A DNA stretch of 64,000 bases from Pseudomonas laurylsulfatiphila (GCF_002934665.1 NZ_NIRS01000005.1:1-64000), one strand, 5' to 3'; counted from the first letter of the stretch, positions 24,597-33,749 are shown. Numbers and translations are program-made. The notes: generated by a model not told the origin, from the sequence alone.

Positions 24597-25421
24597 TCAG
24601 ACCTGCGCGGTTCGCAGTTTCTCGCTACGCCCACGCAGCCATTCCAGGGTCAGCAACAGGATCACCGAGAAGGCAATCAGCAGCGTCGCGGCGGCGGCGA
24701 TGGTCGGGCTGAGGTTTTCGCGGATACCGCTGAACATCTGCCGTGGCAGGGTCGCTTGTTCAGGGCCGGCGAGGAACAGCGTCACCACCACCTCATCGAA
24801 CGACGTCGCGAAGGCGAACAGCGCCCCGGAGATCACGCCCGGCGCGATCAGCGGCAAGGTCACCCGGCGGAAGGTGGTCAACGGCGAAGCGCCCAGGCTC
24901 GCAGCAGCCCGCACCAGATTGTGGTTGAACCCCTGCAACGTCGCCGACACGGTAATGATCACAAACGGCACACCCAACACCGCATGCACCACGATCAGCG
25001 AGAAGAAGCTGTTACCCAGCCCCAGCGGAGCGAAGAACAGGTAACTGGCCACACCGATGATCACTACCGGCACCACCATCGGCGAAATCACCAGCGCCAT
25101 CACCAGCGCCTTGCCGGGGAAGTCGCCACGGGTCAGGCCTATGGCCGCCAGCGTACCGAAGACCATGGCCAGCACCGTGGCCGCCGGAGCGACGATGATG
25201 CTGTTCTTCAGGGCGCGCATCCACTCCGCCGAGGCGAAGAAATCGTGGTACCACTGCAGCGAGAAACCTTGCAGCGGGTACACCAGGAAACTGCCGGAGT
25301 TGAACGACAGCGGAATGATCACCAGCACCGGCAGGATCAGGAACAACAGAATCAAGCCGCAGAGAATCCGCAAGCTGTAGAACCACACCCGTTCGATGGG
25401 CGACATGTAAGGACTCAGCAT
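24597..25421 (-). CDS. agtD: ABC transporter permease (GABA/5-aminovalerate uptake)
   Basis: Inner-membrane permease of the spermidine/putrescine (PotC/PotI) type, 274 residues with about six helices. The cytoplasmic EAA-like loop, which contacts the ATPase, reads RAAASLGASPLTTFRRVTLPLIAPG. It is the last gene of agtABCD and starts 12 bp after agtC. The symbol rests on gene order matching the P. aeruginosa agt locus, reported to import 4-aminobutyrate and 5-aminovalerate; the family alone would say polyamine-type permease. Confidence 0.88.
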   Translation of the reverse strand: MLSPYMSPIERVWFYSLRILCGLILLFLILPVLVIIPLSFNSGSFLVYPLQGFSLQWYHDFFASAEWMRALKNSIIVAPAATVLAMVFGTLAAIGLTRGDFPGKALVMALVISPMVVPVVIIGVASYLFFAPLGLGNSFFSLIVVHAVLGVPFVIITVSATLQGFNHNLVRAAASLGASPLTTFRRVTLPLIAPGVISGALFAFATSFDEVVVTLFLAGPEQATLPRQMFSGIRENLSPTIAAAATLLIAFSVILLLTLEWLRGRSEKLRTAQV

Positions 25422-25433
25422 TTCGTTCTCCCC

Positions 25434-26681
25434 TTAGCTCAGGCGCAGGCGGCTCGCGCCCACCAGCCAGCTGTAAATCAGATAAAGCACGACCGTTGCG
25501 AGCAACAGCAGCCCACCGAGTGCGGTCGCCATGCCCCAGTTGATGCTGGTGTTGGTGTAGAAGGCGACGAAGTAGCTGACCATCTGATCGTTCGGGCTGC
25601 CCAGCAATGCCGGGGTGATGTAGTAGCCGATGGCGAGGATGAACACCAACAGGCAACCGGCGCCGACACCGGCATAGGTCTGCGGGAAGTACACCCGCCA
25701 GAAACTGGCGAACGGATGGCAGCCGAGGGAAATCGCGGCGCGCATGTAAGTCGGCGAGATGCCTTTCATCACGCTGTAGATCGGCAGGATCATGAACGGC
25801 AGCAGGATGTGCACCATGGAGATGTAGACACCGACGCGGTTGAACACCAGTTCGATCGGCTTGTCGATGATGCCCATGGCCATCAGGCCGCTGTTGATCA
25901 GGCCGCCCGACTGCAGCAACACGATCCACGCCGCGACCCGCACCAGGATCGAGGTCCAGAACGGCAACAGCACCAGAATCATCAGCAGGTTGCTCTGGCG
26001 CGACGGCAGATTGGCCAGCAGGTAAGCCAGTGGATACGCCAGCACCAGGCAGATCACGGTGATGATCAGGCCCATCCAGAAGGTGCGGGCGAAAATGTCG
26101 AGGTAGATCGCCTGGTCCGGGGTGGCCGGGGCGATTTCGCCGAGGTCGTCGATGCGATGATCGACAGCCGCCAGCAGGTAATAAGGGGTGATGCTGCTGG
26201 TGTTGCGGCGCACCGCCTGCCAGTAGGCCGGGTCGCCCCAGCGCTCATCGAGACCTTCCAGCGCTTCCTTATAAGAGGCCGGCTCGGTGGCGAGCGGCAA
26301 GGCGCGGGCGGTTTTGGTCAGCAGGCTGCGGTAGCCGGCCAGCTCCATGTTCAGGCGCTTGGACAAATCGCCCAGGGTCTGGTTCTTGCGGGCTTCGGCG
26401 AGGTCTTCGGCCGCCGCTTTGTAAACCGGTTCAGCGGGCAGGCCGCGGCCGTCCCAACTGGCGATGGCGGTCACGGTACGCGGCATGCCGCCGACCACTT
26501 CCGGGTTGCCAACGCTTTTGTAGAGCAGCGCCACGATCGGCACCAGGAACACCAGCAACAGAAACAGCACCAGCGGCGCGATCAACGCCTGGGCCTTCCA
26601 GCGGTTGACCCGCTCGGCGTGCTTGAGCCGCTGCTTCAAGGTGGGGCTGGTGCCCTCGTTCAGGGGAACGGCGATAGCCAT
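25434..26681 (-). CDS. agtC: ABC transporter permease (GABA/5-aminovalerate uptake)
   Basis: PotB/PotH-type permease of 415 residues, longer than usual because a periplasmic loop of about 150 residues (roughly 55-210) lies between the first helix and the rest. The coupling loop is RAAISLGCHPFASFWRVYFPQTYAG. ATG 26681 (MAIAVPLNEG) is preferred; the frame extends to 26819 without family support. The long loop may contact the binding protein. A REPIN separates it from agtB. Confidence 0.88.
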   Translation of the reverse strand: MAIAVPLNEGTSPTLKQRLKHAERVNRWKAQALIAPLVLFLLLVFLVPIVALLYKSVGNPEVVGGMPRTVTAIASWDGRGLPAEPVYKAAAEDLAEARKNQTLGDLSKRLNMELAGYRSLLTKTARALPLATEPASYKEALEGLDERWGDPAYWQAVRRNTSSITPYYLLAAVDHRIDDLGEIAPATPDQAIYLDIFARTFWMGLIITVICLVLAYPLAYLLANLPSRQSNLLMILVLLPFWTSILVRVAAWIVLLQSGGLINSGLMAMGIIDKPIELVFNRVGVYISMVHILLPFMILPIYSVMKGISPTYMRAAISLGCHPFASFWRVYFPQTYAGVGAGCLLVFILAIGYYITPALLGSPNDQMVSYFVAFYTNTSINWGMATALGGLLLLATVVLYLIYSWLVGASRLRLS

Positions 26682-26765
26682 GACGTACTCCGGGAATCTT
26701 TGATCGTTACAGAGATGGCCCACCTGAAGGCAAGGCCATCTCTGTTCTTGATAACAACTCATCAC

Positions 26766-26856
26766 CTGTAGGAGCCTGGCTTGCCAGCGATGAACGATAA
26801 CGGGGTCTGGCTGATACACCGTGTCGCCCGAATCGCTGGCAAGCCAGCTCCTACAA
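26766..26856. repeat. REP pair (REPIN) inside the agt operon
   Basis: CTGTAGGAGCCTGGCTTGCCAG (26766-26787) is matched by an inverted copy, TCGCTGGCAAGCCAGCTCCTACA, near 26833-26856. It lies between agtB and agtC, where a hairpin could stabilise the upstream agtB message. Confidence 0.88.
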
Positions 26857-26869
26857 ATTCAATCGCTGC

Positions 26870-27913
26870 TTATTTCGCAGCCCAGGCGTTGAAGCGCTGT
26901 TCCAGTTGCTCGCCGTTGTCAGCCCAGAAGCTGACGTCGATCTGCACCTGGTTGGCGATGTTTTCCGGGGTGGTCGGCATGTCTTTCAGGACATCCTTGG
27001 CCAGCAACGGTACGGCTTGGGTGTTGGCCGGGCCGTAGGCGATGTTTTCCGAGTAGGTCTTCTGCTGCTGTGGCATCACCGAGAAGGCGATGAACTTCTT
27101 CGCCGCTTCAGCACGTTTGGCATCCAGACCTTTCGGAATGGCCCATGCGTCGAAGTCGTAGATGCCACCGTTCCACACGACTTTCAGGTTGCTTTCTTTC
27201 TGCACGGCAGCGATCCGGCCGTTGTAGGCCGAACTCATGACCACGTCACCGGAAGCAAGGTATTGCGGCGGTTGTGCACCGGCTTCCCACCACTGGATGT
27301 TCGGCTTGAGTTCATCGAGCTTCTTGAACGCGCGGTCTTGACCGTCTTTGCCGGCCAGCACTTTGTAGACGTCCTTCGGCGCAACGCCGTCGGCCATCAG
27401 AGCGAATTCCAGGGTGTACTTGGCGCCTTTACGCAGGCCACGCTTGCCCGGGAACTGCTTGGTGTCCCAGAAATCCACCCAACTGGTCGGTGCGGTTTTC
27501 AGCTTGTCGGCGTTGTAGGCCAGCACGGTCGACCACACGAAGAAACCCACGCCGCACGGCTGGATGGCGCCCTTGACGTAGTCTTCGGTCTTGCCGAACA
27601 ACTTCGGATCAAGCTGTTCGAACATGTCTTCGTCGCAACCACGGGACAGTTCCGGAGACTCAACCTCTACCAGATCCCAGGACACGCTCTTGGTGTCGAC
27701 CATGGCCTTGACCTTGGCCATTTCGCCGTTGTACTCGCCGGCCACGATCTTGCCGTTGCCTGCCGCTTCCCACGGTGCGTAGAAGGCTTTGACCTGAGCC
27801 GCCTTGTTCGCCCCGCCAAAGGACACCACGGTCAGGTCAGGGCCGGCCGCCATTGCGTGTGCCGCGCCCATCATGCCCAGTGCCAAAGCGGTGAATTTCA
27901 GGGATCTCAACAT
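26870..27913 (-). CDS. agtB: Periplasmic substrate-binding protein (GABA/5-aminovalerate)
   Basis: PotD/PotF-like binding protein of 347 residues. The N-terminal signal peptide ends near AHAMA-AG (residues 20-23). The mature part has the family start DLTVVSFGGANKAAQVKAFY and FVWSTVLAYNADKL. It is the second gene of agtABCD, between the ATPase and the permeases, with 48 bp to agtA. It presents the amino acid or polyamine-like ligand to AgtC/AgtD; the exact ligand is inferred from the P. aeruginosa locus. Confidence 0.88.
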   Translation of the reverse strand: MLRSLKFTALALGMMGAAHAMAAGPDLTVVSFGGANKAAQVKAFYAPWEAAGNGKIVAGEYNGEMAKVKAMVDTKSVSWDLVEVESPELSRGCDEDMFEQLDPKLFGKTEDYVKGAIQPCGVGFFVWSTVLAYNADKLKTAPTSWVDFWDTKQFPGKRGLRKGAKYTLEFALMADGVAPKDVYKVLAGKDGQDRAFKKLDELKPNIQWWEAGAQPPQYLASGDVVMSSAYNGRIAAVQKESNLKVVWNGGIYDFDAWAIPKGLDAKRAEAAKKFIAFSVMPQQQKTYSENIAYGPANTQAVPLLAKDVLKDMPTTPENIANQVQIDVSFWADNGEQLEQRFNAWAAK

Positions 27914-27961
27914 TTATTGTTCTCTCCACGTGCAGGGTTGGTGTTGGTATTGCCGGGGCGA

Positions 27962-29086
27962 TCAGTTCGCCTCTAGAAGGGGATCAAGCGCGCGCACGTG
28001 CTCGACCTGCCAGCCAAGCGGTACCACGTCGCCGACGGCGAGCGAGGGATCAAGCTCGGCAATCGGTTGTTTCACGAAGAAGTCGGTCTTGCCGCAGACT
28101 TCCATGCGCACCCGGACGTGGTCGCCCAGATAGATGAATTCCTCGACCCGCCCGGAGAAGCGGTTGACGCATTGGTCGCTGGAGCCGTTGAGGCTCACTC
28201 GCTCCGGACGAATGGACAGGGTCACCGGCTCACCGGTCTGACCAACGTTGACTGCCAGGGCTTCCACCTTCTCACCGCGCCCGAGCTCCACAATGCAACG
28301 GTCGCCGGTTTGGCTGTGCAGGCGGCCATTGAGGCGGTTGTTCTCGCCGATGAAGTTGGCGACGAAGGTGTTTTTCGGCTCTTCGTAGAGGGTGCGCGGC
28401 GGCGCGATCTGCTGGATTTCGCCCTGATGGAACACCGCCACACGGTCGGACATGGTCAGGGCTTCGCCCTGATCGTGGGTCACGTAGACCACGGTGACGC
28501 CCAGGCGCTGGTGCAGGTGCTTGATTTCCATCTGCATGTGTTCACGCAGTTGTTTGTCGAGTGCGCCGAGGGGTTCGTCCATCAGCACCAGTTGCGGCTC
28601 GAACACCAGCGCCCGGGCCAAGGCCACACGCTGTTGCTGACCACCGGAGAGCTGCGCCGGGTAACGCTGGGCGAAGCTGTCGAGCTGGACCATGCTCAGC
28701 ACGCGCTTGACCCTGGCACTGACGTCGCTCTTGTTCATGCCGCGCACGGTCAGCGGGAACGCCAGGTTCTCGGCCACCGTCATGTGCGGGAACAAGGCGT
28801 AGTTCTGAAACACCATGCCGATGTCGCGCTTGTGCGGTGGCACGTTGTTGATGGCGCGCCCGGCCAACAGGATTTCGCCTGCGGTCGGCGTTTCGAAGCC
28901 GGCGAGCATCATCAGGCTGGTGGTCTTGCCGGAGCCGGACGGCCCGAGCAACGTGAGGAATTCGCCTTTGCGAATGTCCAGGTTGAGGTCTTTGACGATC
29001 AGGTTCTCGCCATCGTAGCTCTTCTGCACTCCACGAAAGCTGACCAGAACATCATTGGCCCCTGCGCTTGAATCGACCTGGCTCAT
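27962..29086 (-). CDS. agtA: ABC transporter ATP-binding protein (GABA/5-aminovalerate)
   Basis: PotA-like ATPase of 374 residues: Walker A GPSGSGKTT, Q-loop FQNYALFPHMTV, signature LSGGQQQRVALARAL, Walker B LVLMDEPLGALD, H-loop VTHDQ, then a C-terminal TOBE domain (about 285-365). ATG 29086 follows AAGGTG; an in-frame GTG two codons upstream is possible. It is the first gene of agtABCD, and the 321-bp gap ahead of it carries a promoter candidate, an inverted repeat and a REPIN. Confidence 0.9.
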   Translation of the reverse strand: MSQVDSSAGANDVLVSFRGVQKSYDGENLIVKDLNLDIRKGEFLTLLGPSGSGKTTSLMMLAGFETPTAGEILLAGRAINNVPPHKRDIGMVFQNYALFPHMTVAENLAFPLTVRGMNKSDVSARVKRVLSMVQLDSFAQRYPAQLSGGQQQRVALARALVFEPQLVLMDEPLGALDKQLREHMQMEIKHLHQRLGVTVVYVTHDQGEALTMSDRVAVFHQGEIQQIAPPRTLYEEPKNTFVANFIGENNRLNGRLHSQTGDRCIVELGRGEKVEALAVNVGQTGEPVTLSIRPERVSLNGSSDQCVNRFSGRVEEFIYLGDHVRVRMEVCGKTDFFVKQPIAELDPSLAVGDVVPLGWQVEHVRALDPLLEAN

Positions 29087-29123
29087 ACCCACACCTTTGT
29101 TATTGATGACTGCTGTGGGGTTA

Positions 29124-29151
29124 AGCCTAGTGGACGCTGGAGACCACGCAA
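29124..29151 (-). promoter_or_regulatory. Candidate agtABCD promoter
   Basis: On the minus strand TTGCGT (29146-29151) and TAGGCT (29124-29129) are 16 bp apart, about 37 bp upstream of the agtA start. Both hexamers are weak, as expected if an activator is needed. Confidence 0.35.
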
Positions 29152-29197
29152 ATCGGGGGGCAAGAGAGATTCGCCTCAGCCGGATGGAAGGTTGGGG

Positions 29198-29213
29198 GTA
29201 GGGATTGCCCTAC
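29198..29213. promoter_or_regulatory. Inverted repeat, candidate AgtR operator
   Basis: GTAGGG-ATTG-CCCTAC is a perfect 6-bp inverted repeat in the gap between agtA and agtR, about 46 bp upstream of the candidate -35 box. It fits an upstream binding site for a NarL/LuxR-type regulator; the assignment to AgtR is inference. Confidence 0.4.
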
Positions 29214-29323
29214 AAGGATGGCGCGTTTTGGCAAACGCAGTGACCAGCGGTCAGCTGCAGGCCGCCAGCAAAGGTAAAAGTGGATTTGAAGGATGTCGTA
29301 AATGGACATGGCGTCGCGCTATC

Positions 29324-29394
29324 CCTGTAGGAGCCAGCTTGCTGGCGATAGCGATATCAAGGGCGCCATCGCCGGCAAGCCGGCTCCTACAGGG
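29324..29394. repeat. REP pair (REPIN)
   Basis: CCTGTAGGAGCCAGCTTGCTGGCGAT and an inverted partner, ATCGCCGGCAAGCCGGCTCCTACAGG, lie directly after the end of agtR, upstream of agtA. Confidence 0.88.
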
Positions 29395-29407
29395 GGAGTC
29401 GGTGAAG

Positions 29408-30037
29408 TCAGAGGAGCTTGTGCTCCATCGCGTACTTCACCAGCTCCGCCAGCGAGGTGATGTTGAGCTTCTGCATCAGCCGCGCCTTATGGGTGCTGAT
29501 GGTCTTGCTGCTCAGTGCCAGTTGCTGGGCAATGTCGTTGACGTTGGCGCCCTGAGCCAGGCGCTCGAACACGGAAAATTCGCGCTCGGAGAGCAACGAA
29601 TGCAATGGCCTCGAGTCGGTCAGGCCGACCTCGAAGACCATGCGGTCGGCCAATTCCGGGTCGATATAACGCCCGCCTGACGCCACTTTGCGAATGGCCG
29701 TCAGCAACAGTGCCGGATCGCTGTCCTTGGTTGCATAACCGGCCGCCCCGACCTTCAGCGCCCGGGCGGCCATTTGCGCTTCGTCGTGCATCGACAACAC
29801 CAGGATCGCCGGCGGATTGTTCAGGGCGCGAATCCGTGGAATGGCCTCCAGGCCATTGACGCCCGGCATGGAAATGTCCAGCAACACCACTTCGCAGGGC
29901 ACATGACGCAAGGTGTCGAGCAACTGCTCGCCATTGCTCGCCTCCCCCACCACCAGCAAGTCCTTGGCCAGGCCAATCAGCTGCTTGATGCCTTCGCGGA
30001 CAATGGTGTGGTCTTCGGCTACCAGTACACGGATCAC
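29408..30037 (-). CDS. agtR: NarL/LuxR-type response regulator
   Basis: 209-residue regulator: a receiver domain with phospho-acceptor D54 (VVLLDISMPG) and a C-terminal LuxR helix-turn-helix (ALSSKTISTHKARLMQKL). A GTG at 30037 with GGAG six bases upstream gives VIRVLVAEDH; an ATG at 30061 lies at the edge of a REP and adds eight poorly supported residues. Its cognate kinase gene is directly upstream. The symbol rests on synteny with P. aeruginosa agtSR, which activates agtABCD. Confidence 0.88.
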   Translation of the reverse strand: MIRVLVAEDHTIVREGIKQLIGLAKDLLVVGEASNGEQLLDTLRHVPCEVVLLDISMPGVNGLEAIPRIRALNNPPAILVLSMHDEAQMAARALKVGAAGYATKDSDPALLLTAIRKVASGGRYIDPELADRMVFEVGLTDSRPLHSLLSEREFSVFERLAQGANVNDIAQQLALSSKTISTHKARLMQKLNITSLAELVKYAMEHKLL

Positions 30038-30061
30038 GTTCTTCTCCAGATTCAGGAACAT

Positions 30062-30128
30062 TCGCGAGCAGGCTCGCTCCCACATTTGGAATGCGTTTCC
30101 CCTGTGGGAGCGAGCCTGCTCGCGAAAG
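30062..30128. repeat. REP pair (REPIN) between agtS and agtR
   Basis: CGCGAGCAGGCTCGCTCCCACA and the inverse, TGTGGGAGCGAGCCTGCTCGCG, are separated by about 20 bp and lie between the kinase and response-regulator genes, just before the agtR ribosome site. Confidence 0.92.
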
Positions 30129-30153
30129 CGTCAGCACAGATACCAAAAATTCT

Positions 30154-32550
30154 TCAGGCTTCGTTCAGCGGCACTCGCACACTCAGCGTCGTACCCTCAC
30201 CCGGCTCACTCTCAAGGGATAACTCCCCCCCCATGATCAACACCCGCTCACGCATTCCGACGATCCCAAAGGACGTTGGCCTGCCAGGCGCAGCAACAAA
30301 TCCTACGCCATCATCGGCGACCGTCAGACACAACACGTCGCCTTCCAGCGCCAGTGTCAGTTCAACAGTATGCGCCTGGGCATGGCGCATGACATTGGTC
30401 AGTGCTTCCTGAAGGATCCGGAACAGGCCGATGGCCTTGGCATCGCTGAGCACCGGCAGATTGTCCGGCACCTGCACCAGACACGGAATCTGCGTGCGCG
30501 CCTCGAATCGACGGGCCTGCCATTCGATGGCCGAGGCAATGCCGGCATCGAGAATCGGCGGGCGCAAGGCAGTCGCCACGTCGCGAACCAACTGGAAGAG
30601 CTGAGCGATCAGGCGTTTCATGCTGCCCAGGCGCTCGTTCAGGCCCGGATCAAGTTGCGCGTAAGCCAGTTCACACATGGAGGTTTCCAGCTTGAGCACG
30701 GTCAGCATCTGCCCCAGTTCATCGTGAACTTCCCGGGCGATACGCGCTTTTTCTTCTTCGCGCACGCTCTCGAGGTGCGCGGACAGCTCGCGCAGTTGTT
30801 CCCGGGAACTGGCCAGCTCAAGCTCGATGCGCTTGCTCTCGCTGATGTCCCAGACGATGCCGTCCCAGACATAGGCGCCGTCTTCCAGCCGGCGGGTGAT
30901 GGCCTTGATTTCCGCCCAGCGCTGCTCGCCCTGACGCGTGAGGATTCGCCCTTGCCACGACCAATCGCTGTCGGTATCCAGCGCATGATCCTGGGTCTGG
31001 TGATAACTCGCCTTGTCATCCGGATGCACCAGACTGCGCAGGCCTTTGTCACGATGCGCCAGCGTGGCCGGTGAATAACCCACCAGACTTTCGCTGCCTT
31101 CGCTGATGTAGGCAAAGTCGATCTGGCCGGTCACCGGTGCCCGCTCCAGGCGGAAAACCAGCCCCGGAACGTTGGCGGCAATGCCTTGCAGCCGCGCCTC
31201 GCTTTCCTGCAAGGCCGCCAGGGCGCGGCGCCGTTCGGTGACGTCGTTGAGGTAAACCACCAGGTATTCGCCATCGCGAAAACGCAGAAAACTCAACGAA
31301 ACATCGGCCGGCAGTATGCTGCCGTCGGCGCGCACGCAGTTGGTTTCGAAGCTTTGCGGGCCCTCTTCACTGGCCCGAGCGCGCTTCCACAGATTGAGCC
31401 AACGATCCATGTGCAGGCCGGGTTCAAAATCGATCAATGGCCGATCGATGATCGCGCCGGCTGGATAGCCGAGCATGCTTTCCGCCGCACGATTGGCGTA
31501 GCGCACGTGGCTGTCCCAGTTGACCCAGAGGATGCCGACGGTGCTCTGATCGATGGAAAACTGGGTAAGTCGCAGCGCCTCTTCACTGGCGGCACGCAAG
31601 GCAATGTCTTCCTGCGCAGCCATCAGTCGTTGTTCCAGGCTGTGCTGCTGGCGACGCTGCCAGAACACGATGGCCGCGCAACTCAACGCCAGCACGGCCA
31701 GCAACAGGCAGAGGTTTTGCCAGAACCCCGGCGACTCGGTGAGGCGTGGATACTTGGGTTGCAGCCATTGACTGTGCAGTTGCTCCAGATCCTTGGCCGG
31801 GATCGCCCGCAATGCGCTTTCGACGATACCCGCCAGTTCCGGCTTGTCGCGACGCGTGGCTACCCGCAACAGTTGCGGCAGGCCGACATCCCCGACTACC
31901 ACCAACCCGGCAAACTCCGGTTCGACGGACAGGCGCCCCAATTGCGCTTCATCGACCACCGCATAAGCCGCCTGCTGGCCCGTCAGTAACTGCAATGCCT
32001 GGCGCTCCATCGGGACGCCTTGCAGATTCAGGTGCGGATAGTTGCTGTGCAGGTAATCGGCGATGGCGCTGGGCATGCGCACGGCGACGCGGGTCTGGCT
32101 GTCGAGCTTTTCCAGTTCGATCGCCCCGGCGCTTTTCTGGTCGCTGACCACCAGTTGCGGCACCCGCATGTAGGGGTCGGAGAATTGCCAGAGGCGCAGC
32201 CCGCCAGGTGTCTGGGTCAGTCCCGGGGCGATGTCGATTTCGCCTTCGCGTGCGGCAGCTTCCAGTTGTTCAAGGTCGGAAAAGTTGCGCCAGCTCAGTT
32301 CGACGTCGAGGGTCTTTGCCAGCCGCTTCATCAAGTCGACATTCACCCCGGACAGGCGCTGCAAGCGGCGATCGTATTGCGCATAGGGTGCCTGCAACAC
32401 CAGTCCGACCCGCAACTCACTCTGCTGCGTCAGCCAGTGCTGTTGTTTCGGGGTCAGTTGGGCAACGTGCGCCGGGGGCGCGGCTGCCGCCCAACCCATC
32501 AAGGGAAACCACAAACAGCCGATAACCCACAGGCAGCGAAAACGCATCAT
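30154..32550 (-). CDS. agtS: Hybrid-sensing histidine kinase with solute-binding domain
   Basis: 798-residue membrane kinase. Order: signal peptide; periplasmic solute-binding (SBP_bac_3) domain to about 265; a transmembrane helix near 280-300; two PAS domains (about 335-445 and 455-580); HisKA_3 with phospho-histidine H609 in AREVHDELGQ; HATPase with EALTNVMRHAQ and DDGVGF. The periplasmic domain suggests it binds an amino acid directly. Start at ATG 32550, after GAGAG; a second ATG follows at once. It precedes agtR; the agtS name is from locus synteny. Confidence 0.88.
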   Translation of the reverse strand: MMRFRCLWVIGCLWFPLMGWAAAAPPAHVAQLTPKQQHWLTQQSELRVGLVLQAPYAQYDRRLQRLSGVNVDLMKRLAKTLDVELSWRNFSDLEQLEAAAREGEIDIAPGLTQTPGGLRLWQFSDPYMRVPQLVVSDQKSAGAIELEKLDSQTRVAVRMPSAIADYLHSNYPHLNLQGVPMERQALQLLTGQQAAYAVVDEAQLGRLSVEPEFAGLVVVGDVGLPQLLRVATRRDKPELAGIVESALRAIPAKDLEQLHSQWLQPKYPRLTESPGFWQNLCLLLAVLALSCAAIVFWQRRQQHSLEQRLMAAQEDIALRAASEEALRLTQFSIDQSTVGILWVNWDSHVRYANRAAESMLGYPAGAIIDRPLIDFEPGLHMDRWLNLWKRARASEEGPQSFETNCVRADGSILPADVSLSFLRFRDGEYLVVYLNDVTERRRALAALQESEARLQGIAANVPGLVFRLERAPVTGQIDFAYISEGSESLVGYSPATLAHRDKGLRSLVHPDDKASYHQTQDHALDTDSDWSWQGRILTRQGEQRWAEIKAITRRLEDGAYVWDGIVWDISESKRIELELASSREQLRELSAHLESVREEEKARIAREVHDELGQMLTVLKLETSMCELAYAQLDPGLNERLGSMKRLIAQLFQLVRDVATALRPPILDAGIASAIEWQARRFEARTQIPCLVQVPDNLPVLSDAKAIGLFRILQEALTNVMRHAQAHTVELTLALEGDVLCLTVADDGVGFVAAPGRPTSFGIVGMRERVLIMGGELSLESEPGEGTTLSVRVPLNEA

Positions 32551-32623
32551 TGAACTCTCACACACTGACAAATACTGACCAACCCATTAGGCTGCCGGAA
32601 CAACTTCTGGCCTGGAATATCCA

Positions 32624-33613
32624 ATGCCCCCTGTCTACCGCCTGGCACTGCCAGCATTGTGCCTGTCGCTGATCCTGCCTTGCGTTTTTTCCGTCGAGGC
32701 GGCCGAACCGGCGCCTGCCGCAGCAGAAAATTCCGCCGAAGAAAAACCACTCGAACGTCAGCCGCTGCCTGAGCGCAGTCAGGAAAAAGCGACTGCACTT
32801 GAGCGAAAAATCCCGGCTCAGGAACAGCAACAACTGCAAGCGGGCACCGACACTTTTCTGGCCTTGTGGAAACCGGCCAATACCGCCGAACCCAAAGGCG
32901 CGGTGATTATCATCCCGGGCGCCGGCGAAACTGTTGACTGGCCGCAAGCGGTCGGTCCTTTGCGGCGCAAATTGCCGGACGCCGAGTGGAGCAGCCTGAG
33001 TATCACCTTGCCGGACCTGCAAAGCGATGCCATTGCGCCACGAATCGTGGAGGCAGCGCCGGCGCCCAAAGCCCCCGAAGCCGGCAGCAAGGACTCGACC
33101 ACCGCGGCCCCGATCGAACAGGTGGCCGGTGGCGAGGCTGATGTGGCCGATAAGGCCATCGCCGACACCACCGCAGAACAATCCAGGGCAGATGCCGAGC
33201 GCATCTTCGCCCGGATCGACGCCGCGATCGCGTTTGCCGAACAACAAAGCGCCCGCAGCATCGTGGTGCTGGGGCATGGTACTGGTGCCTATTGGGCGGC
33301 GCGCTACCTGAGCGAGAAGCAGCCATCGCAAGTCGAGAAACTGGTCATGGTCGCCACTCGCACACCGGTGGCAGAGAAGCCCGAGCTGGCGGAACTGACC
33401 CCGACCCTGAAACTGCCGACCGCCGATATCTACTACAAAGACAAAGCGCTGGACCGCAACGCCGCGCTGGAACGCCTGCAGGCCAGCAAACGCTTGAAGT
33501 CCTCGACATTCAGCCAGGTCGCACTCAAGGCCTTGCCCGATAGCAAGGCCGAACAGGAGCAATTGTTCCGGCGGGTGCGGGGCTGGTTGAATCCGCAGCC
33601 TGCGACAGACTGA
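32624..33613 (+). CDS. DUF3530 family alpha/beta-hydrolase-like protein
   Basis: Secreted or periplasmic protein of 329 residues with a signal peptide (cleavage near VEA-AEP, about 27), a charged coiled-coil-like stretch to about 75, and an alpha/beta-hydrolase-type core starting IIIPGAGETVDWPQ. At the nucleophile elbow the sequence is VVLGHGTGAYWA, so the usual G-x-S-x-G serine is a glycine. Either the fold is non-catalytic or the elbow is elsewhere. It is divergent from agtS with 73 bp between starts. Confidence 0.8.
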   Translation: MPPVYRLALPALCLSLILPCVFSVEAAEPAPAAAENSAEEKPLERQPLPERSQEKATALERKIPAQEQQQLQAGTDTFLALWKPANTAEPKGAVIIIPGAGETVDWPQAVGPLRRKLPDAEWSSLSITLPDLQSDAIAPRIVEAAPAPKAPEAGSKDSTTAAPIEQVAGGEADVADKAIADTTAEQSRADAERIFARIDAAIAFAEQQSARSIVVLGHGTGAYWAARYLSEKQPSQVEKLVMVATRTPVAEKPELAELTPTLKLPTADIYYKDKALDRNAALERLQASKRLKSSTFSQVALKALPDSKAEQEQLFRRVRGWLNPQPATD

Positions 33614-33629
33614 CAGACTGTGTCGCCTT

Positions 33630-33724
33630 CATCGCGGGCAAGCCACGCTCCCACAGGTTTTATGCCGATCACGAAATTGCGGACGACATAAAACCTGTGG
33701 GAGCGAGCTTGCTCGCGATAGCGG
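33630..33724. repeat. REP pair (REPIN)
   Basis: ATCGCGGGCAAGCCACGCTC with CCACAGG (33631-33657) and an inverse ending GCTTGCTCGCGAT near 33719 lie between the DUF3530 gene and the djlA-like gene. The left unit is the intact counterpart of the REP split by the insertion sequence. Confidence 0.88.
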
Positions 33725-33749
33725 TATCTGGCGACGCACGTTTTCCGGT

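Noticed and set aside
24492..26771. 759-codon plus-strand frame opposite agtC and agtD
   Set aside because: Repetitive Q/H/R-rich sequence typical of antisense frames; both permeases on the other strand are intact.
30038..30085. Longer agtR start at ATG 30061 or upstream
   Set aside because: Upstream part lies in REP DNA; GTG 30037 has a ribosome site at good distance.
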